A stretch of 64,000 nucleotides of DNA from Mustela lutreola (Eukaryota; Chordata; Mammalia; Carnivora; Mustelidae): NCBI RefSeq assembly GCF_030435805.1, contig NC_081291.1, positions 12,795,001 to 12,859,000 on the forward strand, read 5' to 3'. Under the pieces are notes generated by a model. That model made no database searches. It worked only from the letters and a program-made list of their open reading frames with translations, and was not told the DNA's origin. Within the stretch, counting starts at the first letter, position 1. The number at the start of each line of letters is the position of its first letter. This document shows positions 1 to 10,500 of this stretch, piece by piece. The position numbers and the translations under genes are program-made.

Positions 1-1137
1 ATGCCCTTCACCCTCTTTCCTTGTCTGCCCCCGCCCTGGGCAGATTTTCTACAGAATTCTGGACTCAGCTTGGCTTGGTGAACAGAGCTCTAAAGTCCTG
101 GGCAGGTGGGGACTCGGTGTGGGACGTGGGCCAGCTACTTCCCATCCCTGAACCTCAGCTTTCTCTATACTAGTGGCCACCAGATCAGCACTGCCAGGGA
201 CCCATTCCCCGAAGCCAGGCATCCACCATCAATCATGGCAGGGTGCAGCCTCTGAATCCTCCTTAACACAGTGTCCCAAACAGCTGCTCTCCATCCATCA
301 GGGACATGACCTACATGCACTTTCTACACTGGTCTGAGTTCTGAGGACATGAACAAATACATCTCATTAGTTCACCCCCTCAGTTCTCAAACAAATGAAG
401 AGAACATCTATGGCCAGCATTAGCCTAGAGACATTGAGAGAATGTCACAAAAGCCACAAAGAGGGCAGATTGGCCACTATCTCTGAGTTTTGGGGTGGGG
501 ACACCCCTAAGAATATAATGTGAGCCACGTGTTGCAATTTTAGCTTTTAGTAGCTATAGTAAAAGAAGGAAAAAGAAACAGGCAGAATTAATTTTAATCT
601 TATCTTTTCTTCAACCCAGTATATCCAGGATATTACCATTTCAACATGAGCACTAAAGGCTCACTCATGAGATAGTATCCATTCCTTTATCCTATAGTAA
701 GTCTTGAACCTCTGGTATCCTATGCCAAAAGCGCATCTTAAAAACCACATTTTAAGTGAGCAGTAGCTACACGTGGTCAGCAGCTTTTGGAGTAGACAGC
801 TTGGGTCCCAAGTCTCCCCATCGTGTCCTATAGAAGGCCACCTTCTTCCTCTCTGTGACCCCAGGATAATCATAGTCACGATGATGGTGAATACTAGTAG
901 TAATTTGGTGAGAAGTTACTGGGTATGAGGGCATTTCAGGCATCAGGAAGGCAGGCAAGGGTGGTGGGATATAGAAGAAATTCTGTCCTGGGGTCAAAGT
1001 CATCAGAGGCCTCTGCCCCTGATTGGAACATCCCTGTGCCTGAGAATCCCAAGGTGTGAAACCACAACAAGGGGGTTTAGGTTTGTTCAGTCCTGGGATA
1101 ACGGGTGCACATCTCCCTCCTGTGTCTGTCCTTCCAG
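1..1137 (+). other. HSH2D intron, no coding sequence seen
   Basis: Lies upstream of the first visible HSH2D exon. I searched for the preceding SH2 exon (W-F-H-G...SRE) and did not find it, so that exon is outside the window. No clear repeat family is recognised here. Confidence 0.6.
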
Positions 1138-1227
1138 GGACGCCGAGAATTTGCTGGAGTTAGAGCCACTGGGATCCTTTCTCATTAGAGTGAGTCACAG
1201 CCACGTTGGCTACACGCTGTCCTACAA
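1138..1227 (+). CDS. HSH2D: HSH2D coding exon (SH2 beta-B strand)
   Basis: Acceptor ...CTTCCAG before 1138 and donor GTAAGG after 1227. The exon carries the third base of one codon, 29 full codons (DAENLLE...GYTLSY) and two bases of the next Lys. It contains the FLIRVS phosphate-binding motif. Confidence 0.95.
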
Positions 1228-4200
1228 GTAAGGCCCGGGCTAGGGGCCAGGGAAGGGGTGGGAGGGCTCCAGGGTTTCCTGGGAGGAGGCAAGGGGTGTA
1301 TCATGCCACAACTGCTCAGAGAGCAGCTGGTGTCAAGTTCTAGCCAACTCTGGCTGCAGCTGCAGGTCCGGCTATAACCAGCAGATGGGGGCTTGGTGGT
1401 AACAGCCTATGTGTCCGAGAACAGGGGCTGCTGGGAGCCCAAGAGTGGCTGCTGCCCTCCCCTAACCACCCCTCCCCATTCAGCCATCTGCTTGGCAGCT
1501 CTGTGACTCCACCCACAGGAACATGTTAAGGAAACTTAGGGCAGTCCAGCTCCTTAAGGCCTCAAAACCTGACCGGGCGTCCCACAGGATTCAACAACAC
1601 AAACCACTTTTCAAAAAGGACTCCAGGCCAAAGGAATTAAAAAAAAAAAAAAAAAATCCAATGGCTTCACTGGAGAGTTACCCACCATGGGAAAAGTTTA
1701 GGTCCTGAGTCACACAGTCTAAGGCTTGACTCTGCCACTTACATGCTGTGTGACCTTGGACAAGTTACTCAACCTATCTGTGCCTCCCCCAAAGTCCTCA
1801 TCTCTAATATAAGAATGTTAAAGTCATTCAGACTGTTGTGAAAATTAAATGAGATATACTAAGCACATAGTGGGCCATTAATAAGTGCATCCATCCATTA
1901 ATAGACCATTTATTGAGGACCTGCTGTGTGCCAGTGCATAGACTTAGCGTGGAGGCCTGACTCTGGTTTTCACTACCATCACTTCTACCGATCCTTTGAC
2001 TCCAGCTAGACACCGAGCTAAGCTTTTATCTGCGGTAGCTTATTCCATTTTCATGAGAAATCCCGAGGTCAGCCTTAGTAGCCCCACATTATAGATGGGG
2101 AAACTGAGGCACAGTGTAGTTAGTACCAGTGTCACATGGCTAAAAAAATGCAGAAGGCTTCTAGGAACCTAAACATTAGAGCTGCAGCCTCAGTGCCACC
2201 AGCTGGGGGAGGGGCTGGTGGGAGATGGGGTCGGAAGGAGGAGGAATAGGATTTCTAGTCCCAGCAGTGTCACCGCAGAGCCCAGAGCTGCTGCCGCCAC
2301 TTCATGGTGAAGCTTCTGGATGATGGGAGCTTCATGATCCCTGGGGAAGAGAAGGCCCATGCCTCGCTGGACGCCCTAGTCACATTCCACCAGCAGCAGC
2401 CTGTGCGGCCACACAGGGACCTGCTGACCCGGCCCTGTGGGCAGGTAAGGGTTGGAACCCCTGGGGGACTGTAGCCGCCCTCGCAGGGGCCAAGCCCCCA
2501 GACTCATTTTGTTCCCATGCTCCCCATTCAGCCTCTTGTGATTCTGTCTTGCTTGTGGTCCCTGCCCTCCCACAGCCCCACCCCTTCTGGTCCCCCTTCC
2601 TTGCCTCACCCCAGCCCCCCAGGCTAATTCGTTACAAGGGTTCGTTTGTGGGGGTATAACCTTGGCTGATCTATAGGAATAATATATCTCCTTAGAAGGC
2701 TCATGGGAGTGGAAGGGGATGGCGGGGTGGGGGGGGTGAGGGGGTGGGGGGGTTGCTCCTACCCTCCGAAGCTACTGTGGGAGGGGCAGGCTTCCATACA
2801 AGGTTCATGGGCAAGGCAGGTCCTGAGCACCACCTTCTAGGGTTTGTCTGGGACCCTGGGACCACCCCCATCTCCCTCCTTGGGAGGGAGATGAGCAGTA
2901 CACGCCCTCTGCCCTACAGAAGGATCCAGAGAACTTGGATTATGAGGATCTCTTCCTTTACTCCAATGCACTGACTGAGGAAGTCACCAGCCCCGCCCAT
3001 GTCCCCAGGGAGCATCAGAATCCTTCCTCCTCCTATCCCAGGGCTGCACCTGAGAAGGTATGTGACAGAAAGCTCGCATCTCCAACACAGGGGTGGGGCA
3101 GGGGCAGAAGTGGCCAACAGCTGACAGAGGAGACTTTCTAGAGTGAAAAATTAGACCCTATAGCTCTAAATATAAAACCTTCCGGTGATTTTTCAAGACA
3201 CTGCAATGAAAATCCAAACGGTGACCTCAGCTACTCCTTGTGTCCAGCACCAGCCCAGTTCCAGCCTCTCTGTTATCCTTTCTGTTGTTCTGATGCATCA
3301 AACTAGCCTCAGGATCTTTGCATGTGCTGGTCCCACCTCAGGAACTTTGCACATGTTTGTGCCACCAACCTCAGGGCCTTTGCACATGCTGTGTGTGCTC
3401 TGCTCCCAGATTTCCTATGCCTGGCTTCTTTCTTCAATTCTTCAAGTGTCTCCCTCTCCAGACTCCAGACTGGAAGTAGTCCCCTCTGCATTCTCCATCA
3501 CCTCACTCTGTTCATTCACTGCAGATCTCTCCTCACAATTTAAAAAGTCTTTTTGTGGTTTAAAAATTTGTGCATTTTCATGTTTCCTGCCTGCCTCCCC
3601 TATCAGACTGTGAGCTCTGGGAGGTATTCATAATTTAACTGGTCTTTTCCTGGGTTAAAGTTTATTTGTAGGTTTTCATGTTTCCTGTCTGCATCCCCTA
3701 TCAGACTGTGATAGTGAGTGGTGTCCTCCATGCCCCCACATGGCAAGGAAGTTCTGATAATAGTGGCAATGAAACAGGCTGGTAGGATGAACATCAGTGG
3801 GTGTGGAGCTAAGTGGTGAAGGAAACAGTCAGGGAAGACCTCCTGGGGGAGGCGGTGTAGACCTGGGATGCATAGGATAAGGAGGAGTCAGTCACACACA
3901 GTGATGCAGGGAGGGTGTTTCAGGTAGAGAAAAGAGCACATGCAAAGGTCCGGAGGCTCAGTGTATTTGCAGATCAAAAGAACAACAATAGCCAGTATGT
4001 GTATGGAGTGGGCTGAATGAAAGGGAGGTCCCTGGGAGGTGAGGGGCCAGGAACAGCAGGAGCCAGTCATGCAGGGCCTTGGGGCCTGGGTGAGGAGCTG
4101 GCATTCTAGTCTAGTTGTGCAGGGGGAGTTGCAATGAGAGAGCCTGTGGCTACCAGCTGCAGGAGGGGCTGCCTGGTGGCAGTAAGGAGGTGGCAGGAAG

Positions 4201-5810
4201 GAGGTAGGGACTGTCCAAGGCAGAGACTGGGAGGGACCAGAAAAGGATCCCTGGGGGTAGAGCAAGAAGAGGATATTTTAGGCATTTTAGAAGGGAATCT
4301 GGAGGTGGGGGGTGAGGGGAAGCGAGCTGCTGTCATGGCTTGAGTCCCTGGGGCCTCCATTATTTGGGAGGTGATCCCAAGATGTGCCAGTAGGGGAGTG
4401 GGGAAGTGGGACAGAAGAGGGCGGCGCAGGAAGGGCGTGTTAGGGAGCAGGTTCCCCTGTGGGAAGCCAAGGTTTGGTCTCCCCCCCGGGAAGGCTGGAA
4501 CTCTGCATGGGACATGCATTCCGGTTATCCCACCTTAGGGGAAAGGAGTTGGGGTATTGATACTCCATCTCCCATTAGTCCTTGGTCAAGTGCCACTTCT
4601 GGGAGATTTTAATTCTCTGCACTTCTGGCCTGCCATGGGTTCATAGAAGGACCCCGGCCAGAGTCCCCTCTGCTGGCCTTTGGGAGTGGAGCTGGGGGCA
4701 CTGAGTGCTCAGGGCAAAGGGAGATGGATGGGGCATTGTCGCCATCTGCCACCAAGGTCACCTGAATGACCAAGTAGGTCAGGGCCTGAGGACTCCATCT
4801 GGCCTGTTTCTGTCTGGCCCATGAGCTAAGCATGGCTTTCATGTTTTTGAGCAGTCGAAAAGCATAAAAATGAAAATAATATGTCATGAGCTGTGAAAAT
4901 CAGATGAAAGTGGAATTTGCATATCCATCAAGTTTTGCTGGAATGCAGGCACACTCACTCGTTGACGAACCATCTCAGTTGCCTCAGAACAGAGACTGTG
5001 TGGCCAAGAAACTTAAAAATATTTACTCTCTGGCCCTTTATGGAAAGAGTTTGCCAGTCTCTGGGGGAGATAATGAAGGTGTTCATGCGGAGGGGGAGGG
5101 GGCATGGGATCAGGTTTGGGGGTTCACTTGGGGTCCTTCTCACCCCTCCAGATGTCTGAGTGGGACCCATGTCCCAACCTCCAGGGCAGATTTAGAGCTC
5201 TGGTGGGTGGGATGGCCCAGGTCTCACCTGCTCTTGGTTTCAGACCTCAGCAAGCCCGGTCCTGCTTCACTGGCCAAAGGGAAGGGAGCCACGAGCACAG
5301 ATGGACAGAGTCTCCACGGAGGAAGCCACTTCCTCCTGCCCCCCAAAAGCTCCTCTTGAGAAGGCCTGCCGGAAACTCTGGAGGAACCTCAAGACACTCC
5401 CTGAGACAGGCAAGAGGGTCCAGCAGCAGCTGCCATTCCACCTGCCATCTGTGAACTTGTCTTCGCTCTGGAGTGCTGGGCCACCAATAGCGACACACAG
5501 CTCAAGGACCACGCCAGGTGACACACACTGGGACGATAACGTCGACACAGACAGCTCAGTGGCCATGTCCCCTGCAAGCCCCTCATGGCCCCAGGATCGG
5601 AGAGACAGAGCCGACCCATCCAGGAAAGCCTCAAGATTGGCCAGCTGGAGTGAGGCGACCCCGAGGGTCAAGGGTTGGCACCAAGCGGTAGTGAGGGCTC
5701 TGTCCTCCAAAGTGTCCAGACCAGAGACAAAGGACTTGGCAGAATCCCAGAAGGACTGGCTCCCTGAGGAGTACCACCCACCACCACCCTTTGCCCCTGG
5801 GTACTGTTAA
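1138..5810 (+). CDS. HSH2D: HSH2D, hematopoietic SH2 domain-containing adaptor (5' end lies outside the window)
   Basis: Four coding exons (1138-1227, 2279-2444, 2920-3057, 5244-5810) join in phase to give 319 complete codons before the stop codon TAA. The first residues continue an SH2 domain whose start lies upstream: DAENLLELEPLGSFLIRVSH carries the phosphotyrosine-pocket strand (FLIRVS, the family's FLVRES equivalent with Arg kept), followed by HFMVKLLDDGSFMIPGE. A linker with YEDLFLYSNA follows, then a poorly conserved, Ser/Pro-rich tail ending PPPPFAPGYC. This matches human HSH2D (ALX) as I remember it; about 42 N-terminal residues are missing because of the window edge, not because of truncation. 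Known role: cytoplasmic adaptor in T and B cells, acting downstream of CD28 and antigen receptors on IL-2 promoter activity and survival. The tail contains tyrosines that could be phosphorylated. Codon phases are clean and no break is seen. Confidence 0.95.
1730..2155 (-). repeat. MIR-type SINE remnants in HSH2D intron
   Basis: The stretch TGACCTTGGACAAGTTACTC with a CTCATCT...AAATGAGATA continuation is a typical MIR core read in reverse, followed at 2085-2140 by a second MIR piece (TAGATGGGGAAACTGAGGCA). Confidence 0.7.
2279..2444 (+). CDS. HSH2D: HSH2D coding exon (SH2 second half)
   Basis: Acceptor CACCGCAG before 2279, donor GTAAGG after 2444. It encodes AQSCCRHFMVKLLDDGSF and on to RDLLTRPCGQ, the C-terminal half of the SH2 domain. 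Confidence 0.95.
2720..2755 (+). repeat. G-rich tract with quadruplex potential
   Basis: Runs of three to eight G separated by one or two bases, directly upstream of the third visible HSH2D exon. Confidence 0.6.
2920..3057 (+). CDS. HSH2D: HSH2D coding exon (post-SH2 linker)
   Basis: Acceptor CCCTACAG before 2920, donor GTATGT after 3057; 46 codons in phase 0. It encodes KDPENLDYEDLFLYSNA, an acidic Tyr-containing linker, then a Pro/Ser stretch. Confidence 0.93.
3225..3625 (+). repeat. L2 LINE 3' fragment (sense)
   Basis: CAGGGCCTTTGCACATGCTG and the continuation CTTCAAGTGTCTCCCTC... CTGTGAGCTC are L2 3'-region text. Within it the CCTCAGG...TTTGCA segment is repeated three times, starting at 3307, 3336 and 3369. 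A 40-odd base segment (TTTTCATGTTTCCTG...CAGACTGTGA) occurs at about 3576-3613 and again at 3676-3711. Confidence 0.7.
3780..4350 (-). repeat. L2 LINE fragment (antisense)
   Basis: GAGCACATGCAAAGGTCCGGAGGC and CATGCAGGGCCTT are the complement of the L2 segment seen just upstream. Boundaries are approximate; the HSH2D intron from 4350 to 4790 shows nothing else recognisable. Confidence 0.6.
4790..5075 (-). mobile_element. hAT-type (Charlie/MER group) DNA transposon remnant
   Basis: AAAAATATTTACTCTCTGGCCCTTTATGGAAAGAGTTTGCCAGTCTC is the typical end of a short nonautonomous hAT-Charlie element, with the matching opposite end around CTGGCCTGTTTCTGTCTGGCCC. Old and diverged. Precise subfamily not assigned. 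Confidence 0.65.
5244..5810 (+). CDS. HSH2D: HSH2D last coding exon
   Basis: Acceptor TGGTTTCAG before 5244; 188 codons plus stop TAA at 5808-5810. It encodes the disordered tail, with EEATSSCPPKAPLEKACRKL, WHQAVVRALSSK and the terminal PPPPFAPGYC all recognisable from human HSH2D. Confidence 0.95.
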   Translation, partial: TSASPVLLHWPKGREPRAQMDRVSTEEATSSCPPKAPLEKACRKLWRNLKTLPETGKRVQQQLPFHLPSVNLSSLWSAGPPIATHSSRTTPGDTHWDDNVDTDSSVAMSPASPSWPQDRRDRADPSRKASRLASWSEATPRVKGWHQAVVRALSSKVSRPETKDLAESQKDWLPEEYHPPPPFAPGYC

Positions 5811-5886
5811 AGAAGAGCTTTGTCCTGGCTCTGGGGGTTGCTCACACTGGACCCCTTGTTATTAGTCCTCAGGAACCGAGAAATGT

Positions 5887-5892
5887 AATAAA
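5887..5892 (+). terminator. HSH2D: HSH2D poly(A) signal AATAAA
   Basis: A canonical AATAAA 77 bases past the HSH2D stop, followed by a GT-rich stretch (GGTGGGGTGACGTGGTG) at about 5926-5940. It implies a very short 3' UTR. Confidence 0.8.
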
Positions 5893-5934
5893 GACATTGC
5901 TTGGGTCTGGTCCTGCAGCTGCCGGTGGGGTGAC

Positions 5935-6180
5935 GTGGTGATTTGAGTAATAATAACCAGTTACAGGAAGGGTCTAGGGCATCTACTGTGTGCCAGGCCT
6001 CACGCCAAAGCCTCCACGTTCATTATTTCTGTTCCGCCTCTGAGCAGGCCCAGCAGGTAGGTTCATGCTGCATATTTTAAAGAAGAGACTAGGGGTCAGA
6101 GAGGAGGAGAGGCACAGCCAAGGTCACCCGGTTATAGGAGGTCAGTGCCAGGATTTGAAACCCAGTCACTTGGAGTTCTT
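5935..6180 (-). repeat. MIR SINE remnant between HSH2D and CIB3
   Basis: CTACTGTGTGCCAGGCCTC followed by AAGAAGAGACTAGGGGTCAGAGAGG and AAGGTCACCCGGTTAT resembles a MIR/L2-type ancient repeat. Confidence 0.55.
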
Positions 6181-6399
6181 TCCCTACATCCTCTGCCCCT
6201 GGCTCACCCCTAAGTACATCCTCACCCATAAACAGAGCTCTTCACATCTTCCTCCCGGGGTTCTCGTGCAAATGAAGGAGGTGAGACTTGGAGCGGGCTT
6301 GGCACACGGTACACACTTCCAACATCAAAATCAGCTTTAGGAGAAGCATATGAGCCCCTTTAAAGAAGAAGACAGCCAGCCCCGGGTCATGGTTAGCAG

Positions 6400-6580
6400 T
6401 GGGTTCTGGAGGAAATCCCAGGTCACAAGACTGTGTGACCTCTAGTGAGATCCTACACCTCTCTGGGCTTGTTTTCTCATCTGGAAAATGGGGAGAGAAG
6501 CAATCTCTCTACCTCAGGATGAACCAAAAGGATGCACATAAAAACTGAGGCTTTGGCTCACAGTAGGTGCTTAGTAAGTG
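6400..6580 (-). repeat. MIR SINE remnant
   Basis: TGTGTGACCTCTAGTGAGATCC... TTTTCTCATCTGGAAAATGGGGAG is MIR core text. The rest of 6180-7370 (spacer between convergent HSH2D and CIB3) also has a small MIR-like piece at 7235-7310 and nothing coding. Confidence 0.7.
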
Positions 6581-7389
6581 GAAGCTGTGGGGGGCGGGGG
6601 TGAGCAATGACACACAGTGGAAGGGTCTGGGAAGGGTCCTGGCAGCTCGTTTCGATTCCAGGAATGACCATCCCTCCCTGGAATTACTGGGGCTCTAAGT
6701 GAGCCCCCAGATGTGGTGGAGTGGATGTGGGGCTTCTCAAATCCTCATAGTGTAGATATTCTGGGATCTGGAAAGAGATGGGCCTGGGCTCAAGGCTGCC
6801 TTTGTAGATGATGTGTGAGGTGTAGCCTTGGGCTAATGAGTCCGTTTGCTCCGAATGAAGTGTGATTGCTTCTTAGTCAACCCCACTGGGATGCCACAGG
6901 CAGCCAATGCAATGGCAGAGAGACGCGTGCTTTGTAAACTGTAAAGTACAGTGCCAGCCTCAGAGAAGGACATTGCTGCCACCTCCCCCAGAGACCTCCT
7001 CTGGCTGTTCTAATGAATGAGCATGGAGTTAAAGCTTTGGTCCCTTTGAGAAGCTCAAGGATTGGGAGGAAAGAGGAGACTTAAGAGGTTGGAGGCAGGG
7101 TTCAGCCTTGGGAGGCCCGGGGATGAGATCCCATGGGCGTGATCTCCACATCTGGTCTCTGCCCCCCAAAACTCACAGCCACCAGTGCACCTCCAGCTCT
7201 CACGGTGGCCAGAGATCTAGAAGTCAGCCACTCCCTAGTATAAATGGGGAGATCAGGGTTCAGAGGGCATAGCCACACCCAGGGTCACGCAGTGAGGGCA
7301 GAGGTGAGAGCCCAGGCTTCCTCTCTCCCATCCGGCAGGTTTAAGGTGAAACACGTGTCCTCCAAGCAGATGTGACTCAATGATGTGTG

Positions 7390-7395
7390 TTTATT
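7390..7395 (-). terminator. CIB3: CIB3 poly(A) signal AATAAA
   Basis: TTTATT on the plus strand reads AATAAA on the minus strand, 85 bases past the CIB3 stop. Cleavage is expected about 15-25 bases further left. Confidence 0.75.
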
Positions 7396-7480
7396 CCTGG
7401 AACCCAGGGAGATCGAATTCCATCATGGATTGAGGGGTCACCCCGTCCTCCTCTGACCCGGCTTCTCCTCCATGGTGCGC

Positions 7481-7502
7481 TCAGATGCGGATGTGGAAGG
7501 TG
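7481..7502 (-). CDS. CIB3: CIB3 coding exon 6 (22 coding bases)
   Basis: Acceptor GCACCCAG at 7503; completes Ser then TFHIRI and TGA at 7483-7481. The phase joins exactly with exon 5. Confidence 0.95.
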
Positions 7503-10500
7503 CTGGGTGCAAAAAGATGGAGAGTGAGTCATCAGGCAGAGAAGGTGGCCCTCCTTTGTCACCCCTCCCATCCCCGAACTCTCCCGTAGGGACTCCCTGA
7601 GGCCAGGAACCACAGCAGGAGATGGATCCCCTCAAGAACCCCAGGCTGCGGCCCCCCTCAACCCCCACAGGGGTGGAAAGCACACCTCTGTGGACGGGAG
7701 TTGACATCCTGACTCCGCCGCAGACTTGCTGTGGGACTTTGAGTGAGTGGCTACCCCTGGGCTTCAGTTTACTTCTCTGTAAAATGGGGATAATAGCCAT
7801 CCCTCTGCTTGGGGCTATAATGAGGGCCAAGGGGGAAAATGCACAGGGCACTGCCACACAGAGATGCTGTCTTCTGTAGGGCTCATTCAGTTGTCATTAT
7901 TGCTGTCTCTGTCTGCTAAGAGACCAGCCGCGCTTCTCTAGGTGGTGGGGGTGCCCTCTGTGCATGTCAGGACACATAGTAATAGCCACGACTGCAACCC
8001 CAGCACACAGATATAGAGCATCTACTGTGTGCCAACCCTGCCATAAAGTCTTTCCATGTACTAACTCAGGGATCGACCAACTTGTCCCATAAAGAGCCAA
8101 TCGGTTGGTATTTCCAGCTTCGTGCAAGGAGTCAGCTAGGCCTTGTAGCTCGAAAGCAACCATGGCCAATCCAAGTACAGGCAGGCCTGGCTGTGTGCCA
8201 ATAAACCACTGCTGGACACGGAAATTTGAATTTCATATCCATTTCACGAGTCACAGAGCACTATTAGTCTTTAATCTTTCCCCTGCCATTTAAGAAACAT
8301 AAAAATCATTCTCTGCTCACGAGAGGTACAAAAACAGGTGGCTGGGCCACCCCCTGTATTAACTGGCTATCTGCCCTACGATGGGGGCTCTGATTCTCTC
8401 CAGGACTGCCCAGTACAGTTGTACACTCTGTTCACTGCCAAATGTTCAGGCAAGTGAGCACTGAAGACCAGCCATGTTGCATTCACCCAAAGAGCTGCAT
8501 CCACCCACAGGGCATTACCCACAGGGTCCCCAATTATCCCCATTTTAAAGATGCAGGGACTGAGGCCAGGAAGGCTGGGAAAGTTCTCCAAGGTCACAAA
8601 TGAATGAACAGAGGAACTTTCACAAATGGAGTCTGTGAACTAGTTCTGTAGGAGCCCCTCTCAGACATGCAAAGTGGCAAGGAGTGTCACACCTGAGGAA
8701 GTCGGGTGCCCGCAGGATCATGTTCTGGAAGTCTTCCAAGGACAGCCGCCCATCGTGGTCACCATCGGCCTCATCCAGCACCTTCTCACACACCAGGCTC
8801 ACCTCCTCAGCACTCAGCTCCCCCCGCGTCAGCTTGGTCACTGTCTGCTCCAGGTCCCACGCACAGATGTAGCCATCATTGTTAAAGTCTGTGCAGTGGG
8901 ATGGAGGGGATATGGAGTGGGGGCACAGCTGGGCACAGGCAGGTTGGGCCTCTTGACCCCATGTTACAGAGGAGCAAAGTGAGGCACTGGAGAGAAACCA
9001 AGACCCTGCGATAATAGCTGGGTCTTGCTTTGGAATTGAGCAGAGTCCTGGTGGGAGGTCATTCATTCACTCTCCAAGTATTTATTGAGCCCCTACTATG
9101 TGCCAGGCATATGTGACTGTTTTTCATCTACTCACTCAATAAGGATTTAGAGAGTGCCTATTATGTTCTAAGCACTGTGACAAAGTTCCATTAATTCGAC
9201 AGGTTTTTAGTGAGCACCTACTATGTCCTAGGCGCTGTGATAAATGTCCATTCATTCGGTCAGTCAACAAGTATTTATTGAGCATAAGAGACCGATGGGG
9301 AAGAAAACAGACACTGTTGCTGCCCTTGGGTCTCATCAGAGAGAAATCCATAAGAAATGAACAGATTATGAACAGAAATTAAGCAGCACTGCTCCGTGCT
9401 AGAAGGGAACTAGGATGTGGGGTGGAGAGTGATTGAGGGTGGAACTGCTTTTGCCCTAGACTTCAAGATGAGCAGGAGTCCAGGAAAAGGCGCTGGCAGG
9501 CAGAGGGAACAGCAGATGCAGAGGCCGGGAGGGAGGAAGAGTTTGGAGTGCTGGAGGAAGAGGAAGGCCAGTGTGGCTGGAAAGGAGTAAGGGGATGAGG
9601 GGAGCAAGTACCAAGTGTGCAGGACAGGGCCACGCAGGGCCTCAAAACCCCCGGGGAGACATCAGTGATGGCAGCGCAGCCCCTGGTCCCAGGCAGAGTC
9701 TCGTTCCCACTCCCCACCCCACTCCCACGCTCCCCCACCCCCATGCTCTGCACGCACCATAAATTTTAAAAGCATAATAGGCTTTGAGGTCGCGGGGAGC
9801 CATTTCGCTCATCACGGAAAACATGTCCAGGAAGTTGTCCAAGGTCATGTGCCCGTCCCCGTCCTCAGAGAACACCTGGGCAATCCTCTGGCGGAACGGG
9901 TTGTCCTGGAGGCAGGAAGCAGAGAGGCCATCCCTGACCCGGGACTCCGGGCTCCCTATGGAAACGCTCTCAGCATCCACCTTCCTGAAACCTTCAAGTA
10001 CCCCCCACCTTCAAACTTCCTCCCGCCGGTGGCCTTCAGGCAACTCCTTGCTCTGGACCTGTGGTCTGGGTGGCCTTGACCTCACTTGTGGCTCCAGATG
10101 GAACCACGTGACCTGGTTGAGGCCAATCAGACAGCGCTACCATTGGCAACCATGATTGGTTCTGGGGTAGGTAGCGTGACTCAAACTGGCCAATCAGAGG
10201 CTGCCCTGGAAGATGCATCTGGAGGGACCTGGTTTCCGGTGGTTGGAGAGCTGGCAGGAGGGATCTGGGACCACCGGGGCTTCCCTTCACCACCTCGGGC
10301 AGACAGGCTGCCTGAGACTAAAGCCCCTTCCTGGGGGAAGCTGAGAGATGAAGAGAGACTCCTGAGCACACCCTCAGAAACCCGGGTTCCAGCCAGACCT
10401 GGTGATAGCTCTGCCGCCTGGGGTTTCTCCTCCTGTGTTCCAATACATTTTGTCCCTCTCCAATGAGGTCTCTGTCCCTTGTGATAAAATCATCTCTGCT

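Noticed and set aside
1-1137. Missing upstream HSH2D SH2 exon
   Set aside because: Both strands scanned for the W-F-H-G-A-I-S-R motif; none found, so no feature was called.
3185-3613. 142-codon plus-strand ORF
   Set aside because: Coincides with an L2 fragment in an HSH2D intron; no protein family recognised.
5267-5710. 147-codon minus-strand ORF opposite the HSH2D last exon
   Set aside because: Shadow of the true coding exon on the other strand.
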